Assembly: GCA_002490525.1 (NCBI GenBank)
Contig: DKUE01000002.1
Span: 11,965 to 62,194, forward strand
From: Ruminococcaceae bacterium UBA7212
GTDB lineage: Bacteria > Bacillota > Clostridia > Oscillospirales > Acutalibacteraceae
Direction: 5' to 3'
DNA length: 50,230 nucleotides
Below, piece by piece: positions 40,954 through 48,855 of the stretch. The notes beneath the pieces were generated by a model. It was not told where the DNA came from. It was given only the letters and a program-made list of their open reading frames with translations, and ran no database searches. Position 1 is the first letter of the stretch. The number at the start of each line of letters is the position of its first letter. The translations under genes were made by a program, and so were the position numbers.

Positions 40954-41279
40954 TGCAAACACCTCTCAGATTTGATATACTTAACCATAACGCATGCGTA
41001 CGAACACGATTTTCGCGGCAGGCTTTCCGCCTTTGCTTTGGTCAATCCGAAAGGATTGACTGCGTTTTATGCCGTGCAAAGTCAAAAATTCTACACCCGA
41101 AAATTCTGCGACCCAAAAGGCGCGGATGGCGGTGCAATTTTGGACGCAGAGCGCGAAGCAGGGCTGATCCCTTGCGAGGGCGATAAGTTAAAAAGTACCC
41201 GCCGAACATACCTTTTGGGCGTGTTCGGACGCGTATGCTATGGTTACTTTATATTATGTATGTAAAGGATGCTGAAAAT
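40954..41279 (+). other. Gap holding a 265-base structured element upstream of the phosphoesterase gene
   Basis: Ends at 40982-41008 and 41220-41246 are complementary over 27 positions (22 Watson-Crick, 2 G-U). Inside are a perfect 8-bp stem GTCAATCC / GGATTGAC with a GAAA tetraloop (41041-41060) and an AGGG / CCCT stem (about 41158-41173). The GNRA-type tetraloop exists only on the plus strand, so any RNA would be the plus-strand leader of the phosphoesterase-nagA transcript. An open frame crosses it (40972-41265) but lacks a ribosome site. Leader RNA and dispersed repeat are both possible. Confidence 0.45.
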
Positions 41280-41765
41280 ATGTTTCGTGCGCTGGTGCTG
41301 TCGGACTCACACCGCGATTACCTGTCGCTCGCAGAAGCACTCCGCCTGCACCGTGAGGCGGATGCCATCTTTTTTCTCGGGGACGGAGAATCCGATTTAC
41401 ACACGACCGCAGTCGGAAAAGAGCTGAAGGACAAAAAATTCACAGCGGTTTGCGGAAACGGAGACTATTACTCCGAATTGCCGAAGGAAATTCTTTTGCC
41501 ATTGGCGGGTAAAAAATTTTTTGCCCTGCACGGGCACACACAATTTGTGAAAAGCGGACTGCAAATGCTTTTGGAAACCGCACACGAAAACGGCGCCGAC
41601 ATTGTGCTGTACGGGCATACACACCTCCCGCGCGCAGAGCGCTTGGAAGGCATTTGGTTTCTGTGCCCGGGCAGTATTCGCCGCGGTGACTACGGCATTG
41701 TGGACATCACAGACAACGGCGCCGTACTTTGTTTTACGGCAAATTTACGAAACAAGACGGAATAG
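41280..41765 (+). CDS. YfcE/MJ0936-family metallophosphoesterase
   Basis: A 161-residue calcineurin-like phosphodiesterase. Metal ligands are visible in order: VLSDSHRD (Asp and His), FLGDGESD (Asp), VCGNGDY (Asn and Asp), LHGHTQF (His) and YGHTHLP (both His), then PGS. The family hydrolyses phosphodiesters such as bis-pNPP in vitro; the natural substrate is not known. The ATG at 41280 follows AAGGATG. It is followed after 12 bases by nagA, so they share a transcript. Normal length for the family. Confidence 0.88.
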   Translation: MFRALVLSDSHRDYLSLAEALRLHREADAIFFLGDGESDLHTTAVGKELKDKKFTAVCGNGDYYSELPKEILLPLAGKKFFALHGHTQFVKSGLQMLLETAHENGADIVLYGHTHLPRAERLEGIWFLCPGSIRRGDYGIVDITDNGAVLCFTANLRNKTE

Positions 41766-41777
41766 AGGAGAAATAAA

Positions 41778-42935
41778 ATGACTGTATTTAAAAATGTAAA
41801 AATTGTTTTGGAAAATGAAATCCTTTCGGGTGATGCCGCAGTGGAAAACGGAAAAATTACCGCAGTTCAATCGCACCTCGATATACCGCAGGACGCGCAA
41901 ATCATCGACGGCGGCGGACGGTATCTGTCCCCCGGATTTATTGATTTGCACGTGCACGGCGGCGGCGGATATTCCGCTATGGGCGGTAAGGAGGCGGTTG
42001 TCAAAATGTGTGAGGCACATGCGAAGCACGGCACAACTTCGATTTTGCCGACCACGCTTGCCGCACCGATTGCACAGCTCAAAACGGCAATGGACGGCAT
42101 CCGTGAAGCGCAGGCGGCAACCGACAAGGTGCATATTCTCGGCGTGCATTTGGAAGGTCCGTTTTTATCTCCCAACATGTGCGGCGCGCAAAGTCCCGAA
42201 AATATCCTCGTGCCCTCCGAAGAAGATTTTGAAGATTTACTCTCCTACTGGGACGGCATTAAAATCGTCGGTGCCGCACCCGAAACGGATGGCGGGCTGA
42301 CACTCGGCAAAGCGATTCGGGCACACGGTGCTGTGGCATCCGTTGCACATTCTACAGCAGATTTTGACACCGCGCAAACCGCATTCCAAAACGGCTACAG
42401 CGATGTCACTCATCTTTACAACGCCTGCACATCCTGCCACAAGGTCGGGGCATTCCGTCATGCGGGCACGGTAGAAGCGGCACTCGTCAACGACAACGTC
42501 AGCGTACAGGTCATTGCCGATTTGCGTCACCAGCCCGCAGGGGTTTTACAACTGATATACAAGTGCAAAGGCGCGGATAAGATGTATGTTATCACGGACG
42601 GTTTGGAATACGCCGCGTCCGATTTGCATGAGGGAGACAGTTTTACGCAGGAAAACGGTATGTCGGTTGTGTATTCGGACGGCGTGATGCTGCTTGCAGA
42701 CCGTTCCTGCCTTGCAGGGTCTGTGGCGACCTGTGATGTTTTGGTCCGAAATCTTTACAAGACAGTCGGGATTCCGCTTTGTGACTGTGTCAAAATGGCA
42801 TCTCTCACCCCTGCGCGTGTGGTCGGCTTAGGTGACCGCACGGGCAAAATTGCCGTCGGCTATGATGCGGATTTGCTGTTGTTTGACGAGGATATCAATG
42901 TTTCAGCGGTCTTTGTCAGCGGGAAGCAAATATAA
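41778..42935 (+). CDS. nagA: N-acetylglucosamine-6-phosphate deacetylase
   Basis: A 385-residue amidohydrolase that removes acetate from GlcNAc-6-P, feeding amino-sugar catabolism and wall recycling. Motifs: LHVHGGGGYSAM, HGTTSILPTTLAA, GVHLEGPFLSPNMCGAQ (metal Glu), the VAHSTADFDTAQTAFQNGYSDVTHLYNAC region with two His ligands, RHAGTVEAAL, and ITDGLEYAA with the catalytic Asp. The TPARVVGLGDRTGKIAVGYDADLLLFDED tail is typical of amidohydrolases. nagB is not seen in the window. Confidence 0.93.
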   Translation: MTVFKNVKIVLENEILSGDAAVENGKITAVQSHLDIPQDAQIIDGGGRYLSPGFIDLHVHGGGGYSAMGGKEAVVKMCEAHAKHGTTSILPTTLAAPIAQLKTAMDGIREAQAATDKVHILGVHLEGPFLSPNMCGAQSPENILVPSEEDFEDLLSYWDGIKIVGAAPETDGGLTLGKAIRAHGAVASVAHSTADFDTAQTAFQNGYSDVTHLYNACTSCHKVGAFRHAGTVEAALVNDNVSVQVIADLRHQPAGVLQLIYKCKGADKMYVITDGLEYAASDLHEGDSFTQENGMSVVYSDGVMLLADRSCLAGSVATCDVLVRNLYKTVGIPLCDCVKMASLTPARVVGLGDRTGKIAVGYDADLLLFDEDINVSAVFVSGKQI

Positions 42936-42968
42936 TTTGCACAATTCCCTGCCTTTTCGTTTATTTCC

Positions 42969-42997
42969 TTGCAAACGGCTGTAAAATAAAGTATACT
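42969..42997 (+). promoter_or_regulatory. Sigma-A promoter upstream of the large membrane protein gene
   Basis: TTGCAA (42969-42974), 17-base spacer, TATACT (42992-42997). Confidence 0.7.
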
Positions 42998-43039
42998 GTA
43001 CTTACAGTAATTTCCAAAACTATAAAAGGAGTGGATTTT

Positions 43040-44815
43040 TTGGAACCGATTAATGTGGATTTCACAGGCGGCAGCAAGGATGACGGCAAGTCCTCCGTCG
43101 CCGACATTTTTATCCCCCCTGAGCACGCAGGCAGAAAAATTGCAATCAATCTCGTATTGACAGCGATTGCGGCGGCAGTGCTCTACTACTTTATGATTCC
43201 CGCGCTGAATTTTAAGGCTGTGGAATTGTATCTGTACGCGGTATTTGTGGTCATGATTTATCTTGTACTGACAATTCTATCTACCAAAGTGTTCATCCGA
43301 CCCGAATATACCCCCTATGTGCGCAAACGCGCCAAGATTCCCGCCATCATCATCGGTGTGATTGCTGTGGTCGGCATTATCGGTTACCTTTGCGGCGCCA
43401 CCTTTTTCCGCGCACAGTCCTACAGCAAGCTTTTGACGGTAGAAGAAGGCGATTTTGCCGAAGATGTTGCCGAAATTGATTTCTCCAGCGTACCGCGTTT
43501 GGACGCATCATCGGCTGGGAATATCGCCACGCGTACACTCGGCGAGCTGTCCGACTATGTTTCGCAGTTTGTCGTTTCCTCCTACTCCGCGCAAATCAAT
43601 TATAAAAACACACCGGTACGCGTCAATGCGCTCGCTTACGGCGATATATTTAAATGGCTGAAAAACACCAAAGAGGGTATTCCCGCTTACATCATTGTAG
43701 ATATGACCACGCAGGAAGGTCAGATTGTCCGTTTGGAAAACGGCGGCATGCGTTACACGCCTGACGAGCACTTCAACCGCTATCTGGCGCGGCATTTGCG
43801 CTTCCAGTATCCGACTTTAATGTTTGAAGCCCCGAATCTGGAAATTGACGAAGACGGACAGCCCTACTGGGTCGTTCCGATATTGGATAAAACCATCGGT
43901 TTGTTCGGCGGTGCGGACGTCATCGGTGCGGCAGTTGTCGATGCGGTCACAGGCGAAACCAAATTGGTTGCCACCGACAAGGACAATAAGCTCAAAACCG
44001 AAAGCTGTGTCACTGACCCGGAATGGCAGTGGCTGGACCGTGTATATTCCGCAAACATTTTGAATACGCAGTACAACTACTACGGTAAGCTGTCCGGCGG
44101 TTTTATCAACTCGGTCATCGGTCAGGAAGGTGTTAAAGTCACAAGTGACGGCTATAACTACTTGGCGCTCAACGATGACGTATATATGTATACGGGTGTC
44201 ACCTCTATCAGCTCTGACCAGTCCATCATCGGTTTCGTTCTGCTGAACCAGCGCACAAAGGAAACCAAATATTATTCGGTTTCGGGCGCCTTGGAACAAA
44301 CCGCGCAAACCTCGGCACAGGGCGCAGTACAGCAATACGCTTACAAGGCTACCTTCCCCCTGCTTCTCAATATCAGCGGCGAGCCGACATATTTTATGGC
44401 ACTGAAGGATTCCAGCGAGCTCGTCAAAATGTATGCCATGGTTAACGTCAAGCAGTCCACCATTGTCGGCACGGGCTATAACCTGACGGAGTGCACGGAA
44501 AATTACGCCGCAGAGCTCAAACGGAACGGTATTAACTTGGATATTGATGTAGACGGCATGGGTGATGAACAGCAGGGCGCCGGTACTGAAGCACCCGCAA
44601 CCAAAGAGGTCAGCGGGACCGTCGCTGAAATTCGTTCTGTGGTTACCGGCGGTGAAACGTATTTCTATATCCGTCTGCAGGAAAATCCCACATTTTATAA
44701 AGTCTCGGTTGCCAACGCCGAAAAGGTTGTCCTGCTGAACGTCAACAGTACAGCGACATTTACAGTGGCAGCAGATGCCAACGGCGATATTATCGAAGTC
44801 AGCGCGATGAAATAA
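43040..44815 (+). CDS. Unrecognised large membrane protein with long extracellular part
   Basis: A 591-residue protein. Three helices lie near the N-terminus (about 38-56, 63-83 and 103-122), preceded by a cytoplasmic acidic segment with DDGKSSVADIFIPPEHAG. The remaining about 460 residues are predicted to be outside or in a periplasm-like space, with repeated beta-rich segments (e.g. GQIVRLENGGMRYTPDEHF, WVVPILDKTIGLFGGADVIGAAVVD). The final about 70 residues form a beta-barrel-like domain (SGTVAEIRSVVTGGETYFYIRLQENPTFYKVS). A TTG start at 43040 follows AAAGGAG by 8 bases; the GTG at 43031 overlaps that site. I do not recognise a family. It is monocistronic. Confidence 0.7.
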   Translation: MEPINVDFTGGSKDDGKSSVADIFIPPEHAGRKIAINLVLTAIAAAVLYYFMIPALNFKAVELYLYAVFVVMIYLVLTILSTKVFIRPEYTPYVRKRAKIPAIIIGVIAVVGIIGYLCGATFFRAQSYSKLLTVEEGDFAEDVAEIDFSSVPRLDASSAGNIATRTLGELSDYVSQFVVSSYSAQINYKNTPVRVNALAYGDIFKWLKNTKEGIPAYIIVDMTTQEGQIVRLENGGMRYTPDEHFNRYLARHLRFQYPTLMFEAPNLEIDEDGQPYWVVPILDKTIGLFGGADVIGAAVVDAVTGETKLVATDKDNKLKTESCVTDPEWQWLDRVYSANILNTQYNYYGKLSGGFINSVIGQEGVKVTSDGYNYLALNDDVYMYTGVTSISSDQSIIGFVLLNQRTKETKYYSVSGALEQTAQTSAQGAVQQYAYKATFPLLLNISGEPTYFMALKDSSELVKMYAMVNVKQSTIVGTGYNLTECTENYAAELKRNGINLDIDVDGMGDEQQGAGTEAPATKEVSGTVAEIRSVVTGGETYFYIRLQENPTFYKVSVANAEKVVLLNVNSTATFTVAADANGDIIEVSAMK

Positions 44816-44846
44816 ACGTATAGAAATTCTGTACAAAAATTCTGTT

Positions 44847-44897
44847 GAAAAAGCCCCGTATTGTGCGTGCCTGTGAGTAGTACAATGCGGGGCTTTC
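44847..44897 (+). terminator. Terminator of the large membrane protein gene
   Basis: GAAAAAGCCCCGTATTGT pairs with ACAATGCGGGGCTTTC (44847-44864 with 44882-44897). It lies between convergent genes and may work both ways. Confidence 0.8.
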
Positions 44898-44911
44898 AAA
44901 ATAAAAAATAA

Positions 44912-44948
44912 ATATATAAAGAAACACCCCGCCGTTTCCGACAGGGTG
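44912..44948 (-). terminator. Terminator of the ribosomal protein operon
   Basis: On the minus strand, CACCCTGTC / GGCGGGGTG stem (44925-44948) followed by TTTCTTTATATA, after rplL. Confidence 0.75.
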
Positions 44949-44968
44949 CTGATTTTGCGCCGTAAAGC

Positions 44969-45346
44969 TTATTTGAGTTCGACTTTTGCGCCGACTTCTT
45001 CGAGCTTTGCTTTTGCAGCTTCTGCTTCCTCTTTGGGCATAGCCTCTTTGAGGGTTTTGGGAGCGCCGTCAACAAGTGCTTTCGCTTCGCCGAGACCGAG
45101 ACCGGTAATTTCACGAACTGCCTTGATAACCTTAATTTTCTCAGCGCCGACTTCTGCAAGAACAACATCAAACTCTGTCTTCTCTTCAGCCGCTGCTGCA
45201 CCGCCGTCTGCGGGAGCCGCTACTGCGACAGCCGCTGCTGCGGAAACGCCGAATTCCTCTTCAACTGCATGTACGAGCTCAGAAAGCTCAAGAACGGTCA
45301 TTGCTTTGATTTCTTCAAGCAATGCGGTAACTTTTTCAGATGCCAT
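44969..45346 (-). CDS. rplL: 50S ribosomal protein L7/L12
   Basis: A 125-residue stalk protein that recruits GTPase factors to the ribosome. It has the N-terminal dimerisation domain (SEKVTALLEEIKAMTVLELSELVHAVEEEFG), an Ala-rich hinge, and the C-terminal domain EKTEFDVVLAEVGAEKIKVIKAVREITGLGLGEAKALVDGAPK. The ATG at 45346 follows GGAGGA. It is coupled to rplJ and the pair gives the expected stoichiometry through separate ribosome sites. Confidence 0.98.
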   Translation of the reverse strand: MASEKVTALLEEIKAMTVLELSELVHAVEEEFGVSAAAAVAVAAPADGGAAAAEEKTEFDVVLAEVGAEKIKVIKAVREITGLGLGEAKALVDGAPKTLKEAMPKEEAEAAKAKLEEVGAKVELK

Positions 45347-45381
45347 TTTATTTTCCTCCAATATAAAGTAATGTTTAAAAA

Positions 45382-45960
45382 TTATTCAGCAGGAGTTTCC
45401 TCTGCTGCGGGTGCAGCCTCTTCAGCTGCCGGTTCTGCTGCGGTTTCTTCTGCAGCGGGAACTTCTTCACCGCTCTTGTCAACAACAGCCTGAATTGCGC
45501 GCGCAAAAGCGGCAATCGGCGCGTTGAAAGCGCTGAGAACGGTTGCGAGAAGGATTTCACGCGACGGAAGCTTTGAAAGGCTTGTAAGCTTTTCAAGGTC
45601 GATAACCTCGTTGTCAAGGAAACCGCCCTTCATGTTGAAATTGTCATTGCCTTCTGCGTATTTTCCGAGGATTCTCGCGGCGGCAACATAATCGTCTTCG
45701 CTGGTCGCAACAGCAGTCGTACCTTCCAGCACACTGTCCAGACCCTGAAGCTCAGTACCATCAATTGCAAGATGGATTAAGGTGTTTTTCGTAACCGTGT
45801 ATTTCACGCCTGCTTCACGAAGCTCTTTACGAAGCTTGGTGTCATCAGCCACGGAAATACCCTTGTAATCTACGATTACACCTGCGCAGGCGGCATCAAA
45901 GCGGGCTTTGAGGTCAGCAACCTGCTGTTTTTTCATTTCCAATACTTTCTCACTGGGCAA
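45382..45960 (-). CDS. rplJ: 50S ribosomal protein L10
   Basis: A 192-residue L10, the base of the L7/L12 stalk. The N-terminal RNA-binding domain reads PSEKVLEMKKQQVADLKARF and the middle includes YTVTKNTLIHLAIDGT; the C-terminus is a long Ala/Glu-rich tail (PAAEETAAEPAAEEAAPAAE) longer than usual for the L12-binding helix. The start is TTG at 45960, 9 bases after GGGAGG. Its mRNA carries an L10-type leader upstream. Confidence 0.97.
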   Translation of the reverse strand: MPSEKVLEMKKQQVADLKARFDAACAGVIVDYKGISVADDTKLRKELREAGVKYTVTKNTLIHLAIDGTELQGLDSVLEGTTAVATSEDDYVAAARILGKYAEGNDNFNMKGGFLDNEVIDLEKLTSLSKLPSREILLATVLSAFNAPIAAFARAIQAVVDKSGEEVPAAEETAAEPAAEEAAPAAEETPAE

Positions 45961-46003
45961 ACGGATTCACCTCCCGATAAAATTTTCGCTTGCTTTATGA
46001 GAA

Positions 46004-46128
46004 TGAAAAAGCCTTTCCCGCAAAGAAACGGAAAAGGCATGTAAAATCAAAATTTCACAACTTTTCCTCGGCAGGCGGACAATAAACAGTCCTTACGCAA
46101 AATGCACCTGCTGTCTTCGGCAAGCGGA
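46004..46128 (-). promoter_or_regulatory. L10 leader with attenuator hairpin
   Basis: The minus-strand leader of rplJ contains segments AGACAGCAGGTGCATTTTGC and TTGTCCGCCTGCCGAGGAAA in the arrangement typical of L10(L12)4-binding leaders, where GCAGG pairs with CCTGC. It is followed by an intrinsic terminator-like stem, GCCTTTTCCG / CGGGAAAGGC then TTTTTC (46004-46038). Such leaders allow autoregulation by free L10-L12. Confidence 0.7.
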
Positions 46129-46132
46129 TATT

Positions 46133-46161
46133 ATACTAACATATCCATTTCGATATGTCAA
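46133..46161 (-). promoter_or_regulatory. Promoter upstream of the L10 leader
   Basis: On the minus strand, TTGACA (46156-46161), 17-base spacer, TAGTAT (46133-46138). A better TATAAT (46130-46135) has a 20-base spacer. It lies between rplA and rplJ. Confidence 0.55.
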
Positions 46162-46170
46162 GTATCAAAA

Positions 46171-46881
46171 TTATTCAGCGGCAACGGGGGTTGCTGCAAA
46201 TTTGTTTGCATTCACCTTGACACCGGGGCCCATAGTGGTCGCAACCACGCAGGACTTGATGTACTGACCCTTCATCGCGGCAGGTTTTGCCTTGACAATC
46301 GCATCCATCAGGGTGTTCATGTTCTCGGCAAGCTTTTCAGCACCGAAGGATACCTTACCGATGGGGCAGTGAATGATATTGGTTTTGTCCAGTCTATACT
46401 CAATTTTACCGGCCTTCGCTTCGGTAACTGCCTTAGCAACGTCCGGCGTAACGGTACCTGCCTTCGGTGACGGCATCAAGCCGCGCGGACCGAGGATTTT
46501 ACCGAGACGGCCGACCAGACCCATCATGTTGGGCGCCGCAACACAGACATCAAAGTCCATCATGCCGCCCTGTACCTGCTGCACAAGGTCTTCCGCACCG
46601 ACGATTTCCGCACCGGCGGCCGCCGCTGCGTCTGCGTCCGCACCTTTTGCGAATACGGCAACGCGAACCTTTTTGCCTGTGCCGTTCGGCAGAACAACCG
46701 CACCGCGGACCTGCTGGTCAGCGTGACGCGAGTCAACGCCCAAACGGACATGAATTTCAACGGTCTCATCAAATTTTGCCGTTGCTGTTTTTACTGTAAG
46801 CGCAAGTGCTTCATCTGCATCGTACAGTTTGGTTCTGTCGATGAGCTTTGCACTCTCCGCATATTTTTTACCGTGTTTCAT
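46171..46881 (-). CDS. rplA: 50S ribosomal protein L1
   Basis: A 236-residue L1, part of the mobile L1 stalk and translational repressor of its own operon. Signature elements: HGKKYAESAKLID, RLGVDSRHADQQVRGAVVLPNGTGK, MMGLVGRLGKILGPRGLMPSPKAGTV, and KYxx-like YIKSCVVATTMGPGVKVN. It lies 58 bases after rplK. Confidence 0.98.
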   Translation of the reverse strand: MKHGKKYAESAKLIDRTKLYDADEALALTVKTATAKFDETVEIHVRLGVDSRHADQQVRGAVVLPNGTGKKVRVAVFAKGADADAAAAAGAEIVGAEDLVQQVQGGMMDFDVCVAAPNMMGLVGRLGKILGPRGLMPSPKAGTVTPDVAKAVTEAKAGKIEYRLDKTNIIHCPIGKVSFGAEKLAENMNTLMDAIVKAKPAAMKGQYIKSCVVATTMGPGVKVNANKFAATPVAAE

Positions 46882-46939
46882 AACTGCTAATTTCCTCCCA
46901 TAAAGTGGTTAATCGGATGTTTCCTCCCACGAAGGAGCA

Positions 46940-47365
46940 TCAATCTGTAACCGTAACGCCCATGGAACGCGCGGTTCCCGCGATCATGCTCATAGCGGCT
47001 TCTACGCTCGACGCATTGAGGTCGGGCATTTTCTGCTCGGCAATTTTGCGGATTTGCTCGTTCGAGATCGTTGCGACCTTTGTCTTATTCGGAACACCCG
47101 AGCCGCTCTCGATACCGCAAGCCTTCTTAATCAAAACTGCGGCGGGCGGAGTCTTTGTTACGAATGTGAAAGAACGGTCTGCATAAACCGTGATAACGAC
47201 AGGGATAATCAAACCCATATCGTTTTTGGTGCGCTCATTAAATTCCTTTGTGAACGCCATAATGTTAACGCCGTGCTGACCGAGTGCCGGACCAACGGGC
47301 GGTGCCGGTGTTGCTTTGCCGGCGGGGATTTGCAGCTTAATAAAGCCTACAACCTTTTGAGCCAT
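46940..47365 (-). CDS. rplK: 50S ribosomal protein L11
   Basis: A 141-residue L11, binding the GTPase-associated 23S rRNA region. The start is the ATG at 47365 (MAQKVVGFIKLQIPAG) with AAATTTTGGAGGTG-type ribosome site before it; the frame is open further upstream without similarity. PPVGPALGQHGVNIMAFTKEFN and the C-terminal IAGTARSMGV are typical. Confidence 0.98.
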   Translation of the reverse strand: MAQKVVGFIKLQIPAGKATPAPPVGPALGQHGVNIMAFTKEFNERTKNDMGLIIPVVITVYADRSFTFVTKTPPAAVLIKKACGIESGSGVPNKTKVATISNEQIRKIAEQKMPDLNASSVEAAMSMIAGTARSMGVTVTD

Positions 47366-47484
47366 TTGTTTGCACCTCCAAAATTCGTGGTAGTGGCGGA
47401 ACAGTTGACTTCGCCTGCTCCTCCCACGGCGTATTTCACAATACGCCATAAAAAGCGGAAATTCCGCTGATTACCGAAAATAAC

Positions 47485-48045
47485 TTACTCTTTGACCGTC
47501 TCGACCTGGTCAAGCTCCAAATCGACAGGCGTTTCCTTGCCGAACATGGAAATAATCACGCGCACTGCGTTGCCCTCGATGTCGATATTGTCTACCACAC
47601 CGATAACGCCGTCAAATGCACCGTCAATAATGGTGACCATGTCACCCTTTTCATAGTTGACCTCAACCACGCGTTTTTCCACGCCAAGCTTGAGAATCTC
47701 CTCTTCCGTAAGGGGAACGGGTTTGCTTTCCGGACCCACAAAGCCTGTTACGCCGCGCGTATTACGGACAACGTACCATGCGTCATCGGTCATCTTCAGC
47801 TCGTCGCTGTCTTCATTTTCGAACACGGCGAACTTCACAAGTACATAGCCGGGGAAGACTTTGCGCTCCACCTCTTTTTTCGTACCGTCCTCGCGGATTT
47901 CGGTTACGGTCTCGGTGGGGACCTTTACTTCCAATATCTGGTCATGCATTTTGCGGTTTTCCACAACGGTCTCGATGTTTGCCGCAACCTTGTTTTCATA
48001 ACCGGAATAGGTATGCACAACATACCATTTCGCAGCATCTGCCAT
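47485..48045 (-). CDS. nusG: Transcription termination/antitermination protein NusG
   Basis: A 186-residue NusG with the NGN domain (AKWYVVHTYSGYENKVAANIE... VFPGYVLVKF... NTRGVTGFVG) and the C-terminal KOW domain (EKGDMVTIIDGAFDGVIGVVDNI). It binds RNA polymerase and adjusts pausing and termination. It lies between secE and rplK in the standard order. Confidence 0.98.
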   Translation of the reverse strand: MADAAKWYVVHTYSGYENKVAANIETVVENRKMHDQILEVKVPTETVTEIREDGTKKEVERKVFPGYVLVKFAVFENEDSDELKMTDDAWYVVRNTRGVTGFVGPESKPVPLTEEEILKLGVEKRVVEVNYEKGDMVTIIDGAFDGVIGVVDNIDIEGNAVRVIISMFGKETPVDLELDQVETVKE

Positions 48046-48059
48046 ACCAAACCCCTCCG

Positions 48060-48467
48060 TTATATTCCGAGCAAACCGGAGACAATCGCGCCGGCAGCAG
48101 CCGTAGTGGGTTCGCTCTCGCTACCAACCTTTTCAGCAAGATTTATCAGTGCACGCACGCCTTCGGAAAGCCCTGTGTCCACCAACCAAATCACTACACC
48201 GAGAATGACGACGGTAACAATAACGACCAGTGAACTTTTCAAAACGGTTTTTCTGTCCGGCCAAACAATTTTCTTACATTCGCCCTTTTCATCCTTAAAG
48301 AACTTGGCGATTGCTTTGCCCATGCGCACAAAAATGTTCGGTTTCTTTTCGCCCGATTTTTTACCGCCGTTTTTCTTCGCAGAATCTTTCTTGGCGGCTT
48401 CCTTCTTTGCCTTTTCGGGTTTCGACTTCGAGGTTTCGGCAGCTTCTTTTTTGATTTCGTCAGCCAT
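48060..48467 (-). CDS. secE: Preprotein translocase subunit SecE, with long charged N-terminus
   Basis: A 135-residue SecE. The functional part is the last about 60 residues: a amphipathic helix KFFKDEKGECKKIVWPDRKTVL and one membrane helix SSLVVIVTVVILGVVIWLVD. The N-terminal about 55 residues are an Ala/Lys/Glu-rich extension (KKEAAKKDSAKKNGGKKSGEKK) not required for SecE and variable between species. The ATG at 48467 follows GGAGGAT. It is 14 bases before nusG. Confidence 0.93.
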   Translation of the reverse strand: MADEIKKEAAETSKSKPEKAKKEAAKKDSAKKNGGKKSGEKKPNIFVRMGKAIAKFFKDEKGECKKIVWPDRKTVLKSSLVVIVTVVILGVVIWLVDTGLSEGVRALINLAEKVGSESEPTTAAAGAIVSGLLGI

Positions 48468-48481
48468 GATAATCCTCCGTC

Positions 48482-48631
48482 TTATTTTGTTTCTCTGTGG
48501 AGTGTGTGTTTCTTGCAAAATCTGCAATACTTATTCATCTCCAGCCGGTCGGGCGTGTTTTTCTTGTTTTTCTTTGTGTTGTAGTTGCGCTGCTTGCATT
48601 CCGTGCAAGCAAGTGTGATTTTGACTCTCAT
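48482..48631 (-). CDS. rpmG: 50S ribosomal protein L33
   Basis: A 49-residue L33 with two CxxC pairs: MRVKITLACTECKQRNYNTK near the start and KYCRFCKKHTLHRETK at the end, the zinc-binding (C+) form. GGAGGTG precedes the ATG at 48631. It lies 14 bases before secE, the usual rpmG-secE-nusG arrangement, and is first in the operon. Confidence 0.97.
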   Translation of the reverse strand: MRVKITLACTECKQRNYNTKKNKKNTPDRLEMNKYCRFCKKHTLHRETK

Positions 48632-48699
48632 TTCGGCACCTCCGTTACTAAGCGGCAAAAAGGCCGCTTTTTCATAGCCTGCCTCAGAAAACAGGGCAC

Positions 48700-48723
48700 A
48701 AAAAAAGAACCCTCTTTCAGAGG
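48700..48723 (-). terminator. Short hairpin with T-run right after the transcription start of the rpmG operon
   Basis: On the minus strand, CCTCT-GAA-AGAGG (48711-48723), then GTTCTTTTTTT. It lies only about 8 bases downstream of the -10 element, so it is more likely an early attenuator or start-site structure than a normal terminator. Confidence 0.45.
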
Positions 48724-48730
48724 TACAAGT

Positions 48731-48759
48731 ACTATACCATATCCAAGCATATTCGTCAA
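48731..48759 (-). promoter_or_regulatory. Sigma-A promoter of the rpmG-secE-nusG-rplK-rplA operon
   Basis: On the minus strand, TTGACG (48754-48759), 17-base spacer, TATAGT (48731-48736), about 100 bases before rpmG. Confidence 0.75.
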
Positions 48760-48855
48760 GTGTTTTTTCACTTTTTACACGAATCGTTCTTGTAAGCTGT
48801 GAAATGTTATGCTATTATAAGGAAAATAAAACCAGTAAATTATAGGAGTGTGCCT

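Noticed and set aside
40972..41265. 97-codon plus-strand frame across the structured element
   Set aside because: No ribosome site, and the region is better explained by its inverted-repeat structure. A decayed protein remnant is not fully excluded.
43817..44899. 360-codon minus-strand frame antisense to the large membrane protein gene
   Set aside because: It lies wholly opposite a gene with strong start signals; histidine/cysteine-rich composition is typical of an antisense shadow.
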